Shown: one piece after another, positions 1 to 9,836 of the stretch | Layout: every line of letters begins with the position of its first letter | How positions within the stretch are numbered: the first letter of the stretch is position 1 | Origin: Furcasterigmium furcatum | Lineage: Eukaryota; Ascomycota; Sordariomycetes; Glomerellales; Plectosphaerellaceae | Assembly: GCA_001599815.1 (NCBI GenBank) | Contig: BCIA01000002.1 | Location: forward strand, 1,495,831-1,559,830 | Direction: 5' to 3' | Length of the DNA: 64,000 nucleotides | Translations under genes and position numbers: made by a program | The notes under the pieces: model-generated | The model's input: only the letters and a program-made list of their open reading frames with translations | The model's database searches: none | What the model was told of the DNA's origin: nothing

Positions 1-604
1 CAGTATTGCCGACTTGCAGAATTCGCCTAGGGGCACCACTCACGTTGATGACGATGATGACGAGTCCGAACACTGCAACCCAGATGCCAACGTTCAGATC
101 CGGCCTCCAGTATCGGATGACGAGACCTGCAGCCGTCAGGTTCGCGGGTGTCGCAATTATGTACTTAAAGAAGTAGTTCCAGCCGGTTGCAAAGCTGGAT
201 TCAATCATGTTAGCACGACTACCACAAACAACAAATGTTGAGGACACCACGTACCCAAACGCGGGATCGACCATGCGGCTGGCGTAACCCCCAAAGCCCT
301 TGTTCATGGGAAGAAAAGCAGCCATCTCTCCGAGGCCTGTCATCACGAAGAAGACGGCCGCGCCGACCATGAGGTAGGCGATAAGGAGACTGCCAGGGCC
401 TCCCCTCGAAAGGGCAGTCCCTGAGCCAATAACAAGTCCAGTGCCGATTGCGCAGGCAATAGAGAACATGAACACCTGGCGGGGCTTGAACTCGCGCTTC
501 AGCTCATTCTGCTCTCCGAGCTCTCCCTGCCTGGTGGACATTGCGTGCTCAAGGTCATTGTGGTCCAGCTTTTCGACCTCGACGAGCGCAGACGGCGTTG
601 CCAT
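1..604 (-). CDS. Amino-acid permease (fungal YAT/AAP type), N-terminal part; 3' end outside window
   Basis: Plasma-membrane amino-acid:proton symporter of the APC superfamily. The start is the ATG at 604. A hydrophilic N-terminus runs into the first membrane helices: the PRQVFMFSIACAIGTGLVIG segment is the usual TM1 substrate-binding loop, and GLGEMAAFLPMNKGFGGYAS is the TM2-TM3 signature. One intron (254..195, GTACGT donor, GTGCTAAC branch) joins DPAFG to FATGWNYFFKY, the expected permease sequence. A second donor (GTGAGT) lies at 43, so the next exon is off the window. Only about 167 residues are visible. The family call is firm; which amino acid it carries cannot be said. Confidence 0.9.
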   Translation of the reverse strand, partial: MATPSALVEVEKLDHNDLEHAMSTRQGELGEQNELKREFKPRQVFMFSIACAIGTGLVIGSGTALSRGGPGSLLIAYLMVGAAVFFVMTGLGEMAAFLPMNKGFGGYASRMVDPAFGYVVSSTFVVCGSRANMIESSFATGWNYFFKYIIATPANLTAAGLVIRYWRPDLNVGIWVAVFGLVIIVINVSGAPRRILQVGNT

Positions 605-2104
605 CGTGGCGAGATTTTCGCTCGTTTGTTATCGGAAAAGTCTGATAGGGGAGTCAGATGAAAGGAATGGTAGAGTATAGACACCAAGGAGAGTCGGTTG
701 GAAAGGAGGAGGCACATTCCTCAGCTCAGTGGTCTTGGATGTCTTATACTCATATCTCCGGCGATGCAAAGAACTCTGGTCCTTCTATCTGACCCCACGC
801 GACAGCTGAATTCTGGGGGTTGTGGCTCCCTGACTTGTAATCCACGATCGGACGCGGTAGCCGAACAACATCGTGTTGATAAGACTTGGTTCCCCAAACC
901 CCGCAATCTACCCCAGGTGCAGCCTGGATAATCATCCCTGATTCTGAAGAGGCGTAGCCACCGCCAGACAAGGGGTGTGTTGGGCGGCAATGACCGTGAT
1001 GCCATGGAAACTATGACTAAAGAAATGAAAGGAATGGTTTTCTGGAGGCCGCTGGCGCTCCTAATGTTCCCATGCCGTCGGGGGCTTAGATCCTCGGCAG
1101 CGCAGGCCGAAATCGCCCTTACATGACACTACCTATCCTCATGCGGATCTCTGAAGATCCACCTTCGGTGTCTATCCCCGACGTGGAACCTCAAACTTAT
1201 GACAACACGAACTGCCGGGTGTCGAGGCAGAACTCCTCAGACCACATGATTCATACATTAAGAGTGCAACCACCATACTCAACTCAGGCCCCGGCGCCGG
1301 CTTGCGAATTCCGGTGCTGAATTGGCAGGTTAGAGGCGGGCTGGTTGTTCGGAGTGGGCCATGAGGACCTACGATCCTCGGCTGTCATGGCCGAAGTCGA
1401 GATTTGCATGGGATGATCAAGTGGTTTAAGACATGGATTTTTCTCAACGTTTGTCCACCTGATAAGGGGCACAGCGGTTTGCGAGACACTGAAGAATTAA
1501 TAGTAGCAGCAGAGGAGGCCTTAGATGCGATTATGAGGCAGTCTGTGTGGCAGATCCGTTGGCATTAGAGCCTCTTCGCCGGGCTTGAAGATAGTTATAT
1601 CTCCCTATTACCATTCAAGAGTATAATAATGCTTTCGATGCAATAATACGGAGCGGTGTACGAGGAGACTACTAGGTAGACCCTTAGCTAAACCTAGGTG
1701 GTATGTAAGCTATATATCTCGGCTAGAGGAGATTCTCGGGGTAACCTGACGATTAGGGAAGAACCGCGGTTGGCTCATCCGCGAGGTAACTGGCAGGGCG
1801 AACGACACGGACACGTCCGAACATACCTACAGCAACAACCAGAGAATGGGCTAGAAATTTTATGTTGCAAAACACCCAAGACAAAGTGCAGAGCCACAGG
1901 CAACACAGGCAACACAGGAGGGATATAAAGTTCAGAAATCGGATCACTTTTCATTTTTATTTTTCCATGGCCGATTATACTCCAGGGCGGAGCGGAGGAT
2001 AATAACAGACAAGCAGCCATGGGCTGTGGGCTGATGGGCCTCTGACTTTCCGGTGACCCGCAAAACGCCAAACTCTTGCCCGGAGCTTCCCAGAAATCTC
2101 AACC
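605..2104. other. Gene-free interval downstream of the permease promoter
   Basis: About 1.5 kb between the permease start and the fragment at 2105. It should hold the permease promoter. The short ORFs here lack family similarity and compete with each other in overlapping frames. Around 1897-1917 there is a short direct repeat of GGCAACACA. Nothing else was recognised. Confidence 0.5.
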
Positions 2105-2240
2105 CTAAATCTGCTCGATGGTGAGGTCGTCGATAAAGTGCTCGACGTCGTTGGCGTTGCGGTTGGACCCGAATCTGACGCCGTAGTCACCTTCGTACCG
2201 AGAGGGAACGGTGAACTCCCTGAGTCTAGAAATCAAAACT
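2105..2240 (-). pseudogene. Orphan C-terminal coding fragment (possible gene relic)
   Basis: Directly downstream of the SDR stop codon, and in another frame, the minus strand encodes about 37 residues that look like a real protein end. They include SRYEGDYGVRFGSN and VEHFIDDLTIEQI, followed by a TAG at 2107..2105. The style, with a terminal strand such as IDDLTIEQI, resembles the end of a carbohydrate-binding or jelly-roll domain. An in-frame stop lies near 2243, and no methionine or plausible upstream exon was found. It is most simply a leftover 3' end of a deleted gene. The domain assignment is a guess. Confidence 0.35.
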
Positions 2241-3024
2241 TCTTATAGCCAACGCCATTGACGAACGTCTGTTGCCACGGCCCCTGTGACTCTCCCTCTG
2301 CCAGCTCAACGAAGAGCTTGGCATGCGCCTCTCCGCTGATGGCACCAGCAGCCCCTCCATCAGGCTTGCGCTCGTCAGCGTAGTAGAACCTAATTTCACG
2401 ATCAGCTGCTGTATCGGCCTCGACAATAGAATCGGTCCTACTTGAAGCCTTTATCGGCGTATGCTGTGGCGGCTGATTCTATAAGGTGCGCGGTAGCAGA
2501 CTTCCCAATACCCAAGTCCATCAAATTCGTCATGACGGTGGTGTTGAGGATGTTGCCGGTATAGATGAAAGTCCTGGACGCAGAGCTCGGTAACTCCTTG
2601 AAGCCGATGGTGGCCTGCTGTGCTGCCACGAAGGCACTATGGAGATTAATGGCCGTATCCCGAGTAAAGGCTGACAGCGGGACAGACAGCGGATCGTCAG
2701 CCGCAGTAGCCGTGACCGCTCCGGCTGCGCAAGAGAATTAGCCTCTACCACGTATAACCTTGCAGAGAATATGCTCTCACCATTGTGCACAACGACGCTT
2801 GGAGGCACACCAAAAACCTTCTTCACTTTCTCAAACGCAGCCTCGACGGAGGCCAGGTCTGCCAAGTCGCCTTTGATCTTAATCTGGTCATCGGTACTCT
2901 CAGATTCAACGGCGCTCCGGGCTAGGATAGCAATCTTATAGCCCTTTGCGGCAAAGGCTTGAGACACGTAGTGACCAACTCTGGATCCCGCGCCGAGAAT
3001 GAAGGCTACCTTGACGCTAGACAT
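2233..3024 (-). CDS. Short-chain dehydrogenase/reductase (SDR)
   Basis: NAD(P)-dependent oxidoreductase of the Rossmann-fold SDR superfamily, 227 aa after splicing (exons 3024..2781, 2724..2442, 2389..2233). The N-terminus carries AFILGAGSRVGHYVSQAFAA, a GxGxxxG-type cofactor loop at about residues 7-17. The first splice (intron 2780..2725) creates VVVHNAGAV, the NNAG-like motif. The second (2441..2390, 52 bp) removes an apparent TAG and restores GFKFYYADERKPDGG. The usual YxxxK catalytic pair is not obvious; SATAHLIESAATAYADKGFK lies where it is expected. This may therefore be an atypical, binding-only SDR or use a variant motif. Substrate unknown. Confidence 0.85.
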
Positions 3025-4082
3025 TGGTGATATTGGGAAGATATAGTAGAAATATAGGCTTCGTGAATGTCGGGAATGGTAAGTTGGTGTTTATGATTGA
3101 AGTGAAGGAATTGAGTTCGATGTTCGCTAACATCAGCTCGCTACCTGTACATATATCCATAGGTTGGACGAATACAATTATTAATCCAGCGAAGTTCTAT
3201 CATCAAACCCCAGTGAGGGATGCAGAAAGTAAATGGCGTAATAGAGCTCTATTGTTAAGCACTATGCGGGAGACTCGAGTAAACTTTCCGGATTGGTCGT
3301 AGTTTCAGCTACGTGCCGCGCGGTTGCTTTGAAATCAACACAATAAGCACCACTGAAAGTGAAAAAGCCGATGGCGTCAAATAATAGAGTTGCCCAGTCA
3401 AATCTGTCCACTGAAATGGAAGCCGTGGATCGTTGGAAATCCTCGTAACTTCCTACTCATTCTTCTGCCCTCTCTTGGAAGCGCCCGAGAGCCCCGTTCC
3501 GATTATGAACCAAAAGTCCCATGATCTCATGAGAGGGGTAAAGCGGCCTTGTCCCTGGTCATAACTTTCATCTCAACCATTTTCTACAGTCGCAAGGATG
3601 GAAAGGAGCCAATCCCATCGCGAAGGCCATGATGATGGAGGAACATTGAGTCATTAAGATGTTCAGCAGGAGACGGCCTCTCACAATGACTCGCGACGTG
3701 TGTTACATTTCTGTGCGCTTCTGTTTCCTCGGACGGGACACTCGGCTCCCGCATAAAGTTCCTCAGACAGCCAGAGTAGTGTTTGGGTTGGTGATATAAT
3801 TGTAGACGAATGGCACGACGCTTTGTATCCTGTCGTCGAAGCTAAGCTTGATCTGCTGCGAAAACTTACATTAGCCAAAACTCCGACTCCTTCGCCTGCA
3901 ACAGCTAGTCCATATCCTCGTGAAAAGGTGAGGGAAGGGGAAGGAGAATTTTCTCTAGCTGCTCGTAGAATATTCTAGCTGTAGAGAGAAGTGACCCGGC
4001 TCTTCCATGCTTTTCAGCTTTGAGCTGTTAGCAACTCCAGGCCTCGCAGACACAAGAACTCTCCGCCAGCCCGTCTCCTCAC
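3025..4082. other. Gene-free interval
   Basis: About 1.06 kb between the SDR start (minus strand) and the 3' end of the next minus-strand gene. It should contain the SDR promoter. Only one short unsupported ORF was seen (3681..3878). No repeat, RNA gene or family similarity recognised. Confidence 0.5.
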
Positions 4083-4578
4083 TCAACAGCCACAGCCTCC
4101 TCCACATTGGATAGTGGGGGAGAGGCGAGGATTACACTGATCATCCCTCGTACATCCCCTCGTACATCTCAAGTAATTGCCTCTTCCATAATCTGCAGCC
4201 AGCCAACACCAGTACCCCTCGATGGCGGGACAGCAGCCGCAGCTGGACCAGCAGTACCCGTTCCTTGCGCAGCCAAAGGATGAATCCCACCAGCAAGCCA
4301 TCGTCTTAATGGCGAAGACGTTGTTCGGGGAGCTCTCACACTTGGAGATGGCGAGGACGATGGGTTTCAACCATGTGTTCATGCGGGTTGAAATTGCCGG
4401 AGGGGTGGAGGGGACATTTTCGATAGTGCGAACGGTCCGCGCCATCGGGAATGGGCATTACGCCAAGGTCGCCGCTCTCGTCGACGTCAGTCGTAGTAGT
4501 AGTTGAGTTGGCATTGAGGGCAGCACTGCGCGCAAGGGCAAGCTGGACAAGAAAGCTGGTGAGGCAAGAAGCTCTCAT
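4083..4578 (-). pseudogene. Small secreted Cys-rich protein, frame-disrupted copy
   Basis: Belongs to a family of small secreted fungal proteins that share an N-terminal GDLGVMP..P.G.D.S.YRKC..HP motif and a C-terminal Cys-rich domain. Start at 4578 (ATG), followed by a hydrophobic leader of about 20 residues. The N-terminal motif reads on in one frame until a TGA at about 4338. The C-terminal domain (about 4083-4300) has around 13 Cys with YCWSSCG and YWCW motifs, and is intact in another frame ending at TGA 4085..4083. Only about 37 nt separate the best splice-like signals (GTGTGAG to ATTAAG), too short for a normal intron. A 67-nt intron starting GTTGAA is possible but weak. The Cys that precedes GDLGVMP in the paralogue at 5291 is Ser here. 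A frameshifted relic or a non-canonical intron are the alternatives. Confidence 0.6.
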
Positions 4579-5290
4579 TTCGTAGTGTGGTGAGATGTAT
4601 GAACTTGAAAGAAGAACTGATGATGCCGAGGGAAGGCCAAAGAGTGAGGATGGCACACGTTACGATGGACTTTTATGAGCAAGTATTATAACAAAATGTG
4701 AGGGTCGGCTTGGCATATGTATGTGTTGCCTATGCCACCAACATCGTCAGAACGCCAGGAATTCAAAGAATTTCACACTTAGCCGTCGATCATAACAGAT
4801 CCAGCCTTGCAATGCGTTAATGCGGCCCAACCTCATTGTTTTCAGGCAGCAGATGGGCAAACTCCATCGCGGACTGCATGGAGCACTGTCTTTAGACGGC
4901 GCAGCAGCCAGACACTTGTCAGGGTTTTCCACACCGGCTGCTCCTCCAGCAGACTTTAGACACATTTCATGCAATGTTCGGTAGTGTTGCAAGGGGCTGT
5001 GCTGCATGCTGGCAAAATGAAAAACAAGCCAACACAGCCATTGTATTGGCTGGGTGCTGGCGAGAGAATCTCGGTACCGTTCTGTCGGGTCCCGGAGCTC
5101 CAGCTATAAGTACAGGTAGCCAAGGCGTTCCTCTCTCCCCTCTTGCCAGCAGTCTCTGCCTCTTCCACGCCCACCCACCCTCCATCACCAAGCACACTCG
5201 AGGCGTGGAACACCACACACCTGATAACTCGCCCGCTCCGATCTCATCCTCTCCCCTATTCTGCACGTACTTCGTCGCAAGTACGCCACA
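4579..5290. promoter_or_regulatory. Divergent promoter region between two paralogous secreted-protein genes
   Basis: About 0.7 kb separates the two family members, which point away from each other. On the plus strand CTATAAGTAC at 5104-5113 holds a TATA-like element about 185 bp before the ATG at 5291. On the minus strand CATAAAAG lies near 4670-4677, about 95 bp before the ATG at 4578. A CT-rich leader (5125-5230) precedes the plus gene. Specific regulator sites were not recognised. Confidence 0.5.
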
Positions 5291-5569
5291 ATGAGACCTA
5301 CCGTCGCCCTCTACCTGGCGGCTCAGATCGCCATCGTCTCTGCCAGCGCCATCTCTGCAGAGGAGGAATGCGGCGACCTAGGCGTCATGCCCGTTCCGCC
5401 CGGGGAAGACCCCAGCAAGTACAGAAAGTGCTTCGAACATCCAGCCGGCCACGATATCAATTTGATCAAGAACGAGGATGGCAGCTCGCCACACGCCGAG
5501 AAAGTCGTCTTGACCGAGGAGTGGCGCGAGACGTTTGAGAGGCTTGATGTTTGGCGTGACCGAGACTGA
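5291..5569 (+). CDS. Small secreted protein, shortened member of the GVMP/RKC family
   Basis: 92 aa. Signal peptide of about 20 residues (MRPTVALYLAAQIAIVSASA), then ECGDLGVMPVPPGEDPSKYR leading into KC..HP, and a VLTEEWRETFE segment. It shares the core motif with the gene at 4083-4578 but stops before any Cys-rich C-terminal domain. Only two Cys remain in the predicted mature part. Translation of the next 200 bp shows no YCW/WCW-type domain, so the tail has been lost rather than spliced on. AATAAA at about 5722 is a plausible polyadenylation signal. Function unknown; secreted, possibly an apoplastic or effector-type protein. Its divergent arrangement with the paralogue suggests an inverted local duplication. 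Confidence 0.75.
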   Translation: MRPTVALYLAAQIAIVSASAISAEEECGDLGVMPVPPGEDPSKYRKCFEHPAGHDINLIKNEDGSSPHAEKVVLTEEWRETFERLDVWRDRD

Positions 5570-6032
5570 TCATGGATGGGTCGCAAATATTCATAATGTT
5601 GTTCCGTGGGACAAGGAAAGTCTGTTGGTAGCCTGTTGTTTCTGTATATGCAGTGGCAGACGGAACCGCCCTGGAGCCAGCCACGGACTGTCCCCCTTGA
5701 TACTCTCCAAGTCTCTCTATGTAATAAAAGAAAGAAAATCGCGAATTCCCTTTGTATGCTTTTCTCATGATCAAAGACAACAATGCATATCAATGCCCTT
5801 AAGCACACGTGGAACTCGCCAGGCCGTAAAAACGTCAACTCGAGGGTCAAAATTGTCTACAAATCCAGCCACAGGTCAACGGTTTCCAACAACAAAGTAT
5901 GCGCCAGGGGGGAGCAGCCAGGCCCATCGTGCACCAAGAGTTGGTGTAAGAGCAGACTACCAGATCCATGAACACTGGGCCCAAGTAGCGTACATGTTAT
6001 ACGTCCCCATATCATATCCCGCCCGGCCACGC
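5570..6032. other. Intergenic, 3' ends of two converging genes
   Basis: Both neighbours end here (plus gene at 5569, minus gene at 6033). An AATAAA signal occurs near 5722. Nothing further seen. Confidence 0.5.
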
Positions 6033-6820
6033 CTAGCAGAACTCCGAGTTGACCAAGGTGAGCCACGTGTAGTCGGACGCCCACCTCCCGCCGTTCACGA
6101 CCCACTGGAAGTTGGGAAAGTTATCGCTGCCCATGTTGTGCGCCTCCTGGCACCCGTAGACGATGACCCGGGCGTAGTCGGCGATGGTGTTAGCGTACTC
6201 GGTCGCATGCACGCTCCGCCCGTTGCACCAGTGGATGGCGTTGTTCCACGAGCAGCTGACGCGCGAGCAGCTGCCGGCCTCGGCGCCCGGGCGGCCGCCG
6301 ATGCGGCGCAGGTAGTCGATGCCGTCGAAGATGCCCGAGGACTCCGCCTTGCCGCCGTGCCCGGTGTTGCAGATGGGGAGGTTGTCGCGCTTGCGCAGCG
6401 CCTCGCCCGTCTCGTGGTCCAGCTCGGGGAGCTCAGAGTCGGGGTCCGTGGCGTTTCCGGGGAGGACCCAGCCGGGGTGTGCGGCCTCGATCTGATGGAT
6501 GACATCCTGCCGGTGAGCCCGGTTAGCAGGAGGGATGGGCTGTATCTTGCAGAATACTATTTACCTCGATGTCCTTTCCGGTGTAGGTCTCCTCTGGTTC
6601 GCCTTCAATGACGGTGCCAGTCCAGGTGAAGGGCACCAATTTGAACTGCTTGCCCTCGATGACGGTGAAAGCCGGAGCCGAGTCGGCTGGCTCCGTCGGA
6701 AGTGCGACGGCGTGCTATTAGAGATGTAATCAGCTGGCATGCTATTTGAACGAAGTTGACGACTAAGCTGCTTACCATAATGGCCGGGACGGCAAAGAGG
6801 CTGACAGCGGAGAAACGCAT
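6033..6820 (-). CDS. Secreted protein with RVSCSWNNAIHWCN motif
   Basis: 222 aa from three exons (6820..6776, 6714..6565, 6506..6033; introns 61 and 58 bp, the second with CTAAC then CGGCAG). The spliced N-terminus is a signal peptide: MRFSAVSLFAVPAIM joined to HAVALPTEP. The C-terminal half contains ICNTGHGGKAESSGIFDGID, then YLRRIGG and CSRVSCSWNNAIHWCNG. That pattern is shared by a widespread group of secreted fungal proteins in which a YLR-GG loop precedes an RVSCS-N-AI-WCN core with paired Cys. Six Cys are available for disulfides. Biochemical role unknown. TATAAAA (complement of 6969-6975) lies about 150 bp upstream of the ATG. Family membership is by motif recall, hence moderate certainty on function. 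Confidence 0.85.
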
Positions 6821-9800
6821 GTTGGCTATAGGCGCGGACAGGGGCCGGAATGTATGCCGGAGTTTCTGAAAAGAAGCGGGTTTGCGGGAGAGACAGCAGA
6901 AAATCTATCCGATGATGGAATGAAGACGAGGAAGGGAATCACCAAAGATTTGAGGTCTTTCGTCTAGCTTTTATAGACGACTGGCAAAACTGACATGGCA
7001 GCCAGGGCGAACTCATTCAAAGGGCTAAGTTATGTGTGGGGTGATTAGTCTCAGAGCCAACTCCGTGGCTCGCCTTCCCAGGTCTACTCCGTCTGTTTGC
7101 CTTATTCGCCCACTGCCCTCGGTCTTGACAGTTGCTCATTGAACGAAGAACGACTCTAGTCCACCATGTCGTAAGCCGAGGGCTCGTCCTTGCGGAGATG
7201 GCTTGTCAGTGAGCGCAGTGAACCACCTTTGGATAGTAGGTATGTGCTTGGACAAGTAGTTTTGGGGATTGTCCAGGGATTTATTCTTCAGGAAACAGGG
7301 TGAGATATCCAATCAGGTCAACCAAACGCCGGGCCCAGCCATGGCAACTCGAGCGTATGTCTTGTCAAAAGCAGGGCCATGCTCGGAAATGCACGATTGG
7401 GAACTTTGGGCAGTATCATGGTGGTTGTCCAAGAGGTTGGCGAGGCCGGAGGACCCGATATAACGTGTGAACTGTGCCCGCCCAGAGTCCGTTTCCAAGG
7501 TCTCATCACGATTTACCTGTCAGTCAGTCCACGACGGACGACTGCGCCGCACTCGGCACTTGGGGAGAGCGTCATGGTGAGTTGTCGTAAGGTTTGCCGC
7601 GCCCCGTGCCGCAATTGGCCGTCCGCGCGCCGGCGGAAATCAATGGACGACTGGCTCTTTCAATTGTTGCCTTGACAGCACCGGATAATATTGACGTTTT
7701 CTCTGGCTGCAGTCAGAGTCAGCACAATGCACCAAATAAACAACATGAATCATCCCCTATGAAGTATTATGCACCAGAGGGTGTTGTATTAAGTTCTGAC
7801 ATTCGGTTTCCCCACAAAATCCCCTGACCGGCGGCCTGCAGGGTCGTGGAAGAGAGGACAAGACGCGAGAGTCACCGTTTCTTCGGAAGAGATGTAAGTA
7901 AAGCGGCGTGAACACCGGGCGGCACTTTACGCAACTGTTGTCATATCGAAAAGCCAACGTCCTCGGCCATGACTAACCAATGACAGCGAATCGCACATCA
8001 ATCTAAAGTCGAGGGCTTCCAGAACGTCGAGTTACGTCAAACGACTCATCCCGTCTCTTCCCGTGTGTCATCGGAAACGCCAGTCAGGTTGTCGGGCACG
8101 AATTCTCCGATGTCACTCACCCACCCCTTATCAGGGATCCGGGGGCCAGCTGTCAGCAGGGGTGCCAAGGCCTTCTCGAAAGCAGGTGAGCGCGGGCATG
8201 ACCACCCCAAACGGCGGAGCGCACCCCGAGACCGGCAAAGTCGGCACGCCCCAACCCGTCCAGGGGCTCGGTGCGAGTGCTCGTGTGACGGGGGGCTGTC
8301 GTCAGCGGGAGGACATGCCCAAAACGCCTACTCAACTGGCCCTAGCGCGTGTCTTCCAGTGGGCTCCGAGGCCAGCCAGAGGAGCGCATTCCGAGGAGTT
8401 CCCCCTTTCCCGCCGCCCCCCAACTCGGCCCCCCCGACCTATCGGCACCTCACGGCACCTCCTTTCCTACTAAGGTAAGTCGGCACTGGCATACAGATGG
8501 AGTTGGTGTGCTGGACCCCCCGGCTCAAGCGCGCTCTGGACCGCGGCCTTCTTTCGACCTCATCGCGGGGGTGAGGCTCAAGTCCGACTTCATCGCGTCC
8601 ATCCCCAGGGACGAACGACTCCTGAGCCCCTGAGAGAACGTCCTCCCGTCGCATCGCCGCCGGGGTCAGCCCTCTGCGGCTTTTAATGCCCTCCCGCATT
8701 GTCCACCTTGGCAAATCGCACATTTCAGGACGCCCAGCAAATGATGATGGGAGGCCAAGGGGAGGCCAAGGCTGAGGGCCCCCGTCCGTCGAATGGCAAC
8801 GCCGCCTCGCTCTGCCCGCCAAGGGGGCCAAGGGCTCTAAAAGTCTTGTCGCCCCGGCCAAACGTGGGCATCGCAATCGATCCCTTGCTGCTGCGACTTG
8901 GCCTTCTTGGCTCTCAGAAGGTCAGCAGCTTTTCCCGCGCCCTCAGCTCCCAGTGGCTTGCGTTGTTTTTCCTGCTGTTCCCGCCCGTCCGCCGCCGCCG
9001 CCTGGGGAAATGCGCGCTCTCTCCGGGGACTGACAGTGACAGACACACCAGCGCCGCCCCCAAGGATCACGGTCTTGGGGAAAGTCTGGGCAGACCACTT
9101 CCTGGGAACCGCCCAGGACGCACTCGCGATCAGGAGATCGAGGCCTCAAAGTCGAGTGACATGTCGCGTCACCCAGCCCATCCTCTGCCTTGGGCTGCAA
9201 CTGACGAGTCTCGCCATCCCGGGGGCAAACCCGAGGTCACATATTACCCAAAGAGAACTGCCTGCCTGCCTCCCGCGGAAAGGACTGCCCTTGTAGCCTT
9301 CTTCTGGGTCCTTCTTTTCCTCGCCCGCGTCTCGTTGCCGCCGACGGCGGAATCCTGCTCCTCCTGCTGCTCCCCCCAGCCGCCTCCTCGGTCCCCCGGC
9401 CGGCCGCTCCTCTATAAGAAACATACGAAACCCGTAAATTCCTGGTCTTCTCTCTCTCCCTCCTTTGATGTCATATCCAGCCATCTGATCGTCCCGCCGC
9501 TCGTCTCACTGTCTCACTGCTTATCTTGGGCCCGGGTCCGAACTTGTCATTTGCATTACTTGTACATCGGGCACCAGACACGCCACCGGCCACCGCCTCC
9601 ATCCAAGACCAGCAGGGCCCGGCAAGACTTGACGCCTGTAGCTCTGCCTGCTCTACTTTTTTTATTATCTCGCCCAACCCCGAAACAGACCGCCGCATTG
9701 CGTGTCAAGCGCCGCCCTGCTCGAGGAGAACGACCAGCCGGCCGCCTGCTCTTTTCCCTCTCGCCGACGTTCCCGTTCAATGGCCGTCATCCTCTTCTTT

Positions 9801-9836
9801 CACCAGCCCTGCAGTATCCAGAGAAATTAGCCCAAC
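6821..9836. other. 3-kb gene-free interval, GC-rich, leading to the gene at 9837
   Basis: No convincing gene in 3 kb. The left part carries the promoter of the secreted-protein gene. From about 8000 the sequence is strongly GC-rich and gives many overlapping long ORFs on both strands with proline/arginine-rich, low-information translations. A TATA-like CTATAAGAAA at 9411-9420 with a CT-rich tract (9440-9470) suggests transcription of the next gene starts roughly 400 bp before its ATG. A direct repeat GGAGGCCAAGG occurs twice at 8750-8771. Confidence 0.5.

Noticed and set aside
2438..2629. SDR ending at an in-frame TAG (truncated enzyme)
   Set aside because: The TAG is inside a 52-bp intron (GTAGGA...TTAG); splicing restores a family-like C-terminus.
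5535..6611. 358-codon plus-strand frame
   Set aside because: Antisense to the spliced secreted-protein gene at 6033-6820, which has signal peptide, introns and family motif.
8439..8876. 145-codon minus-strand frame in the GC-rich leader
   Set aside because: No motif, Arg/Pro-rich, overlaps opposite-strand frames of equal length.
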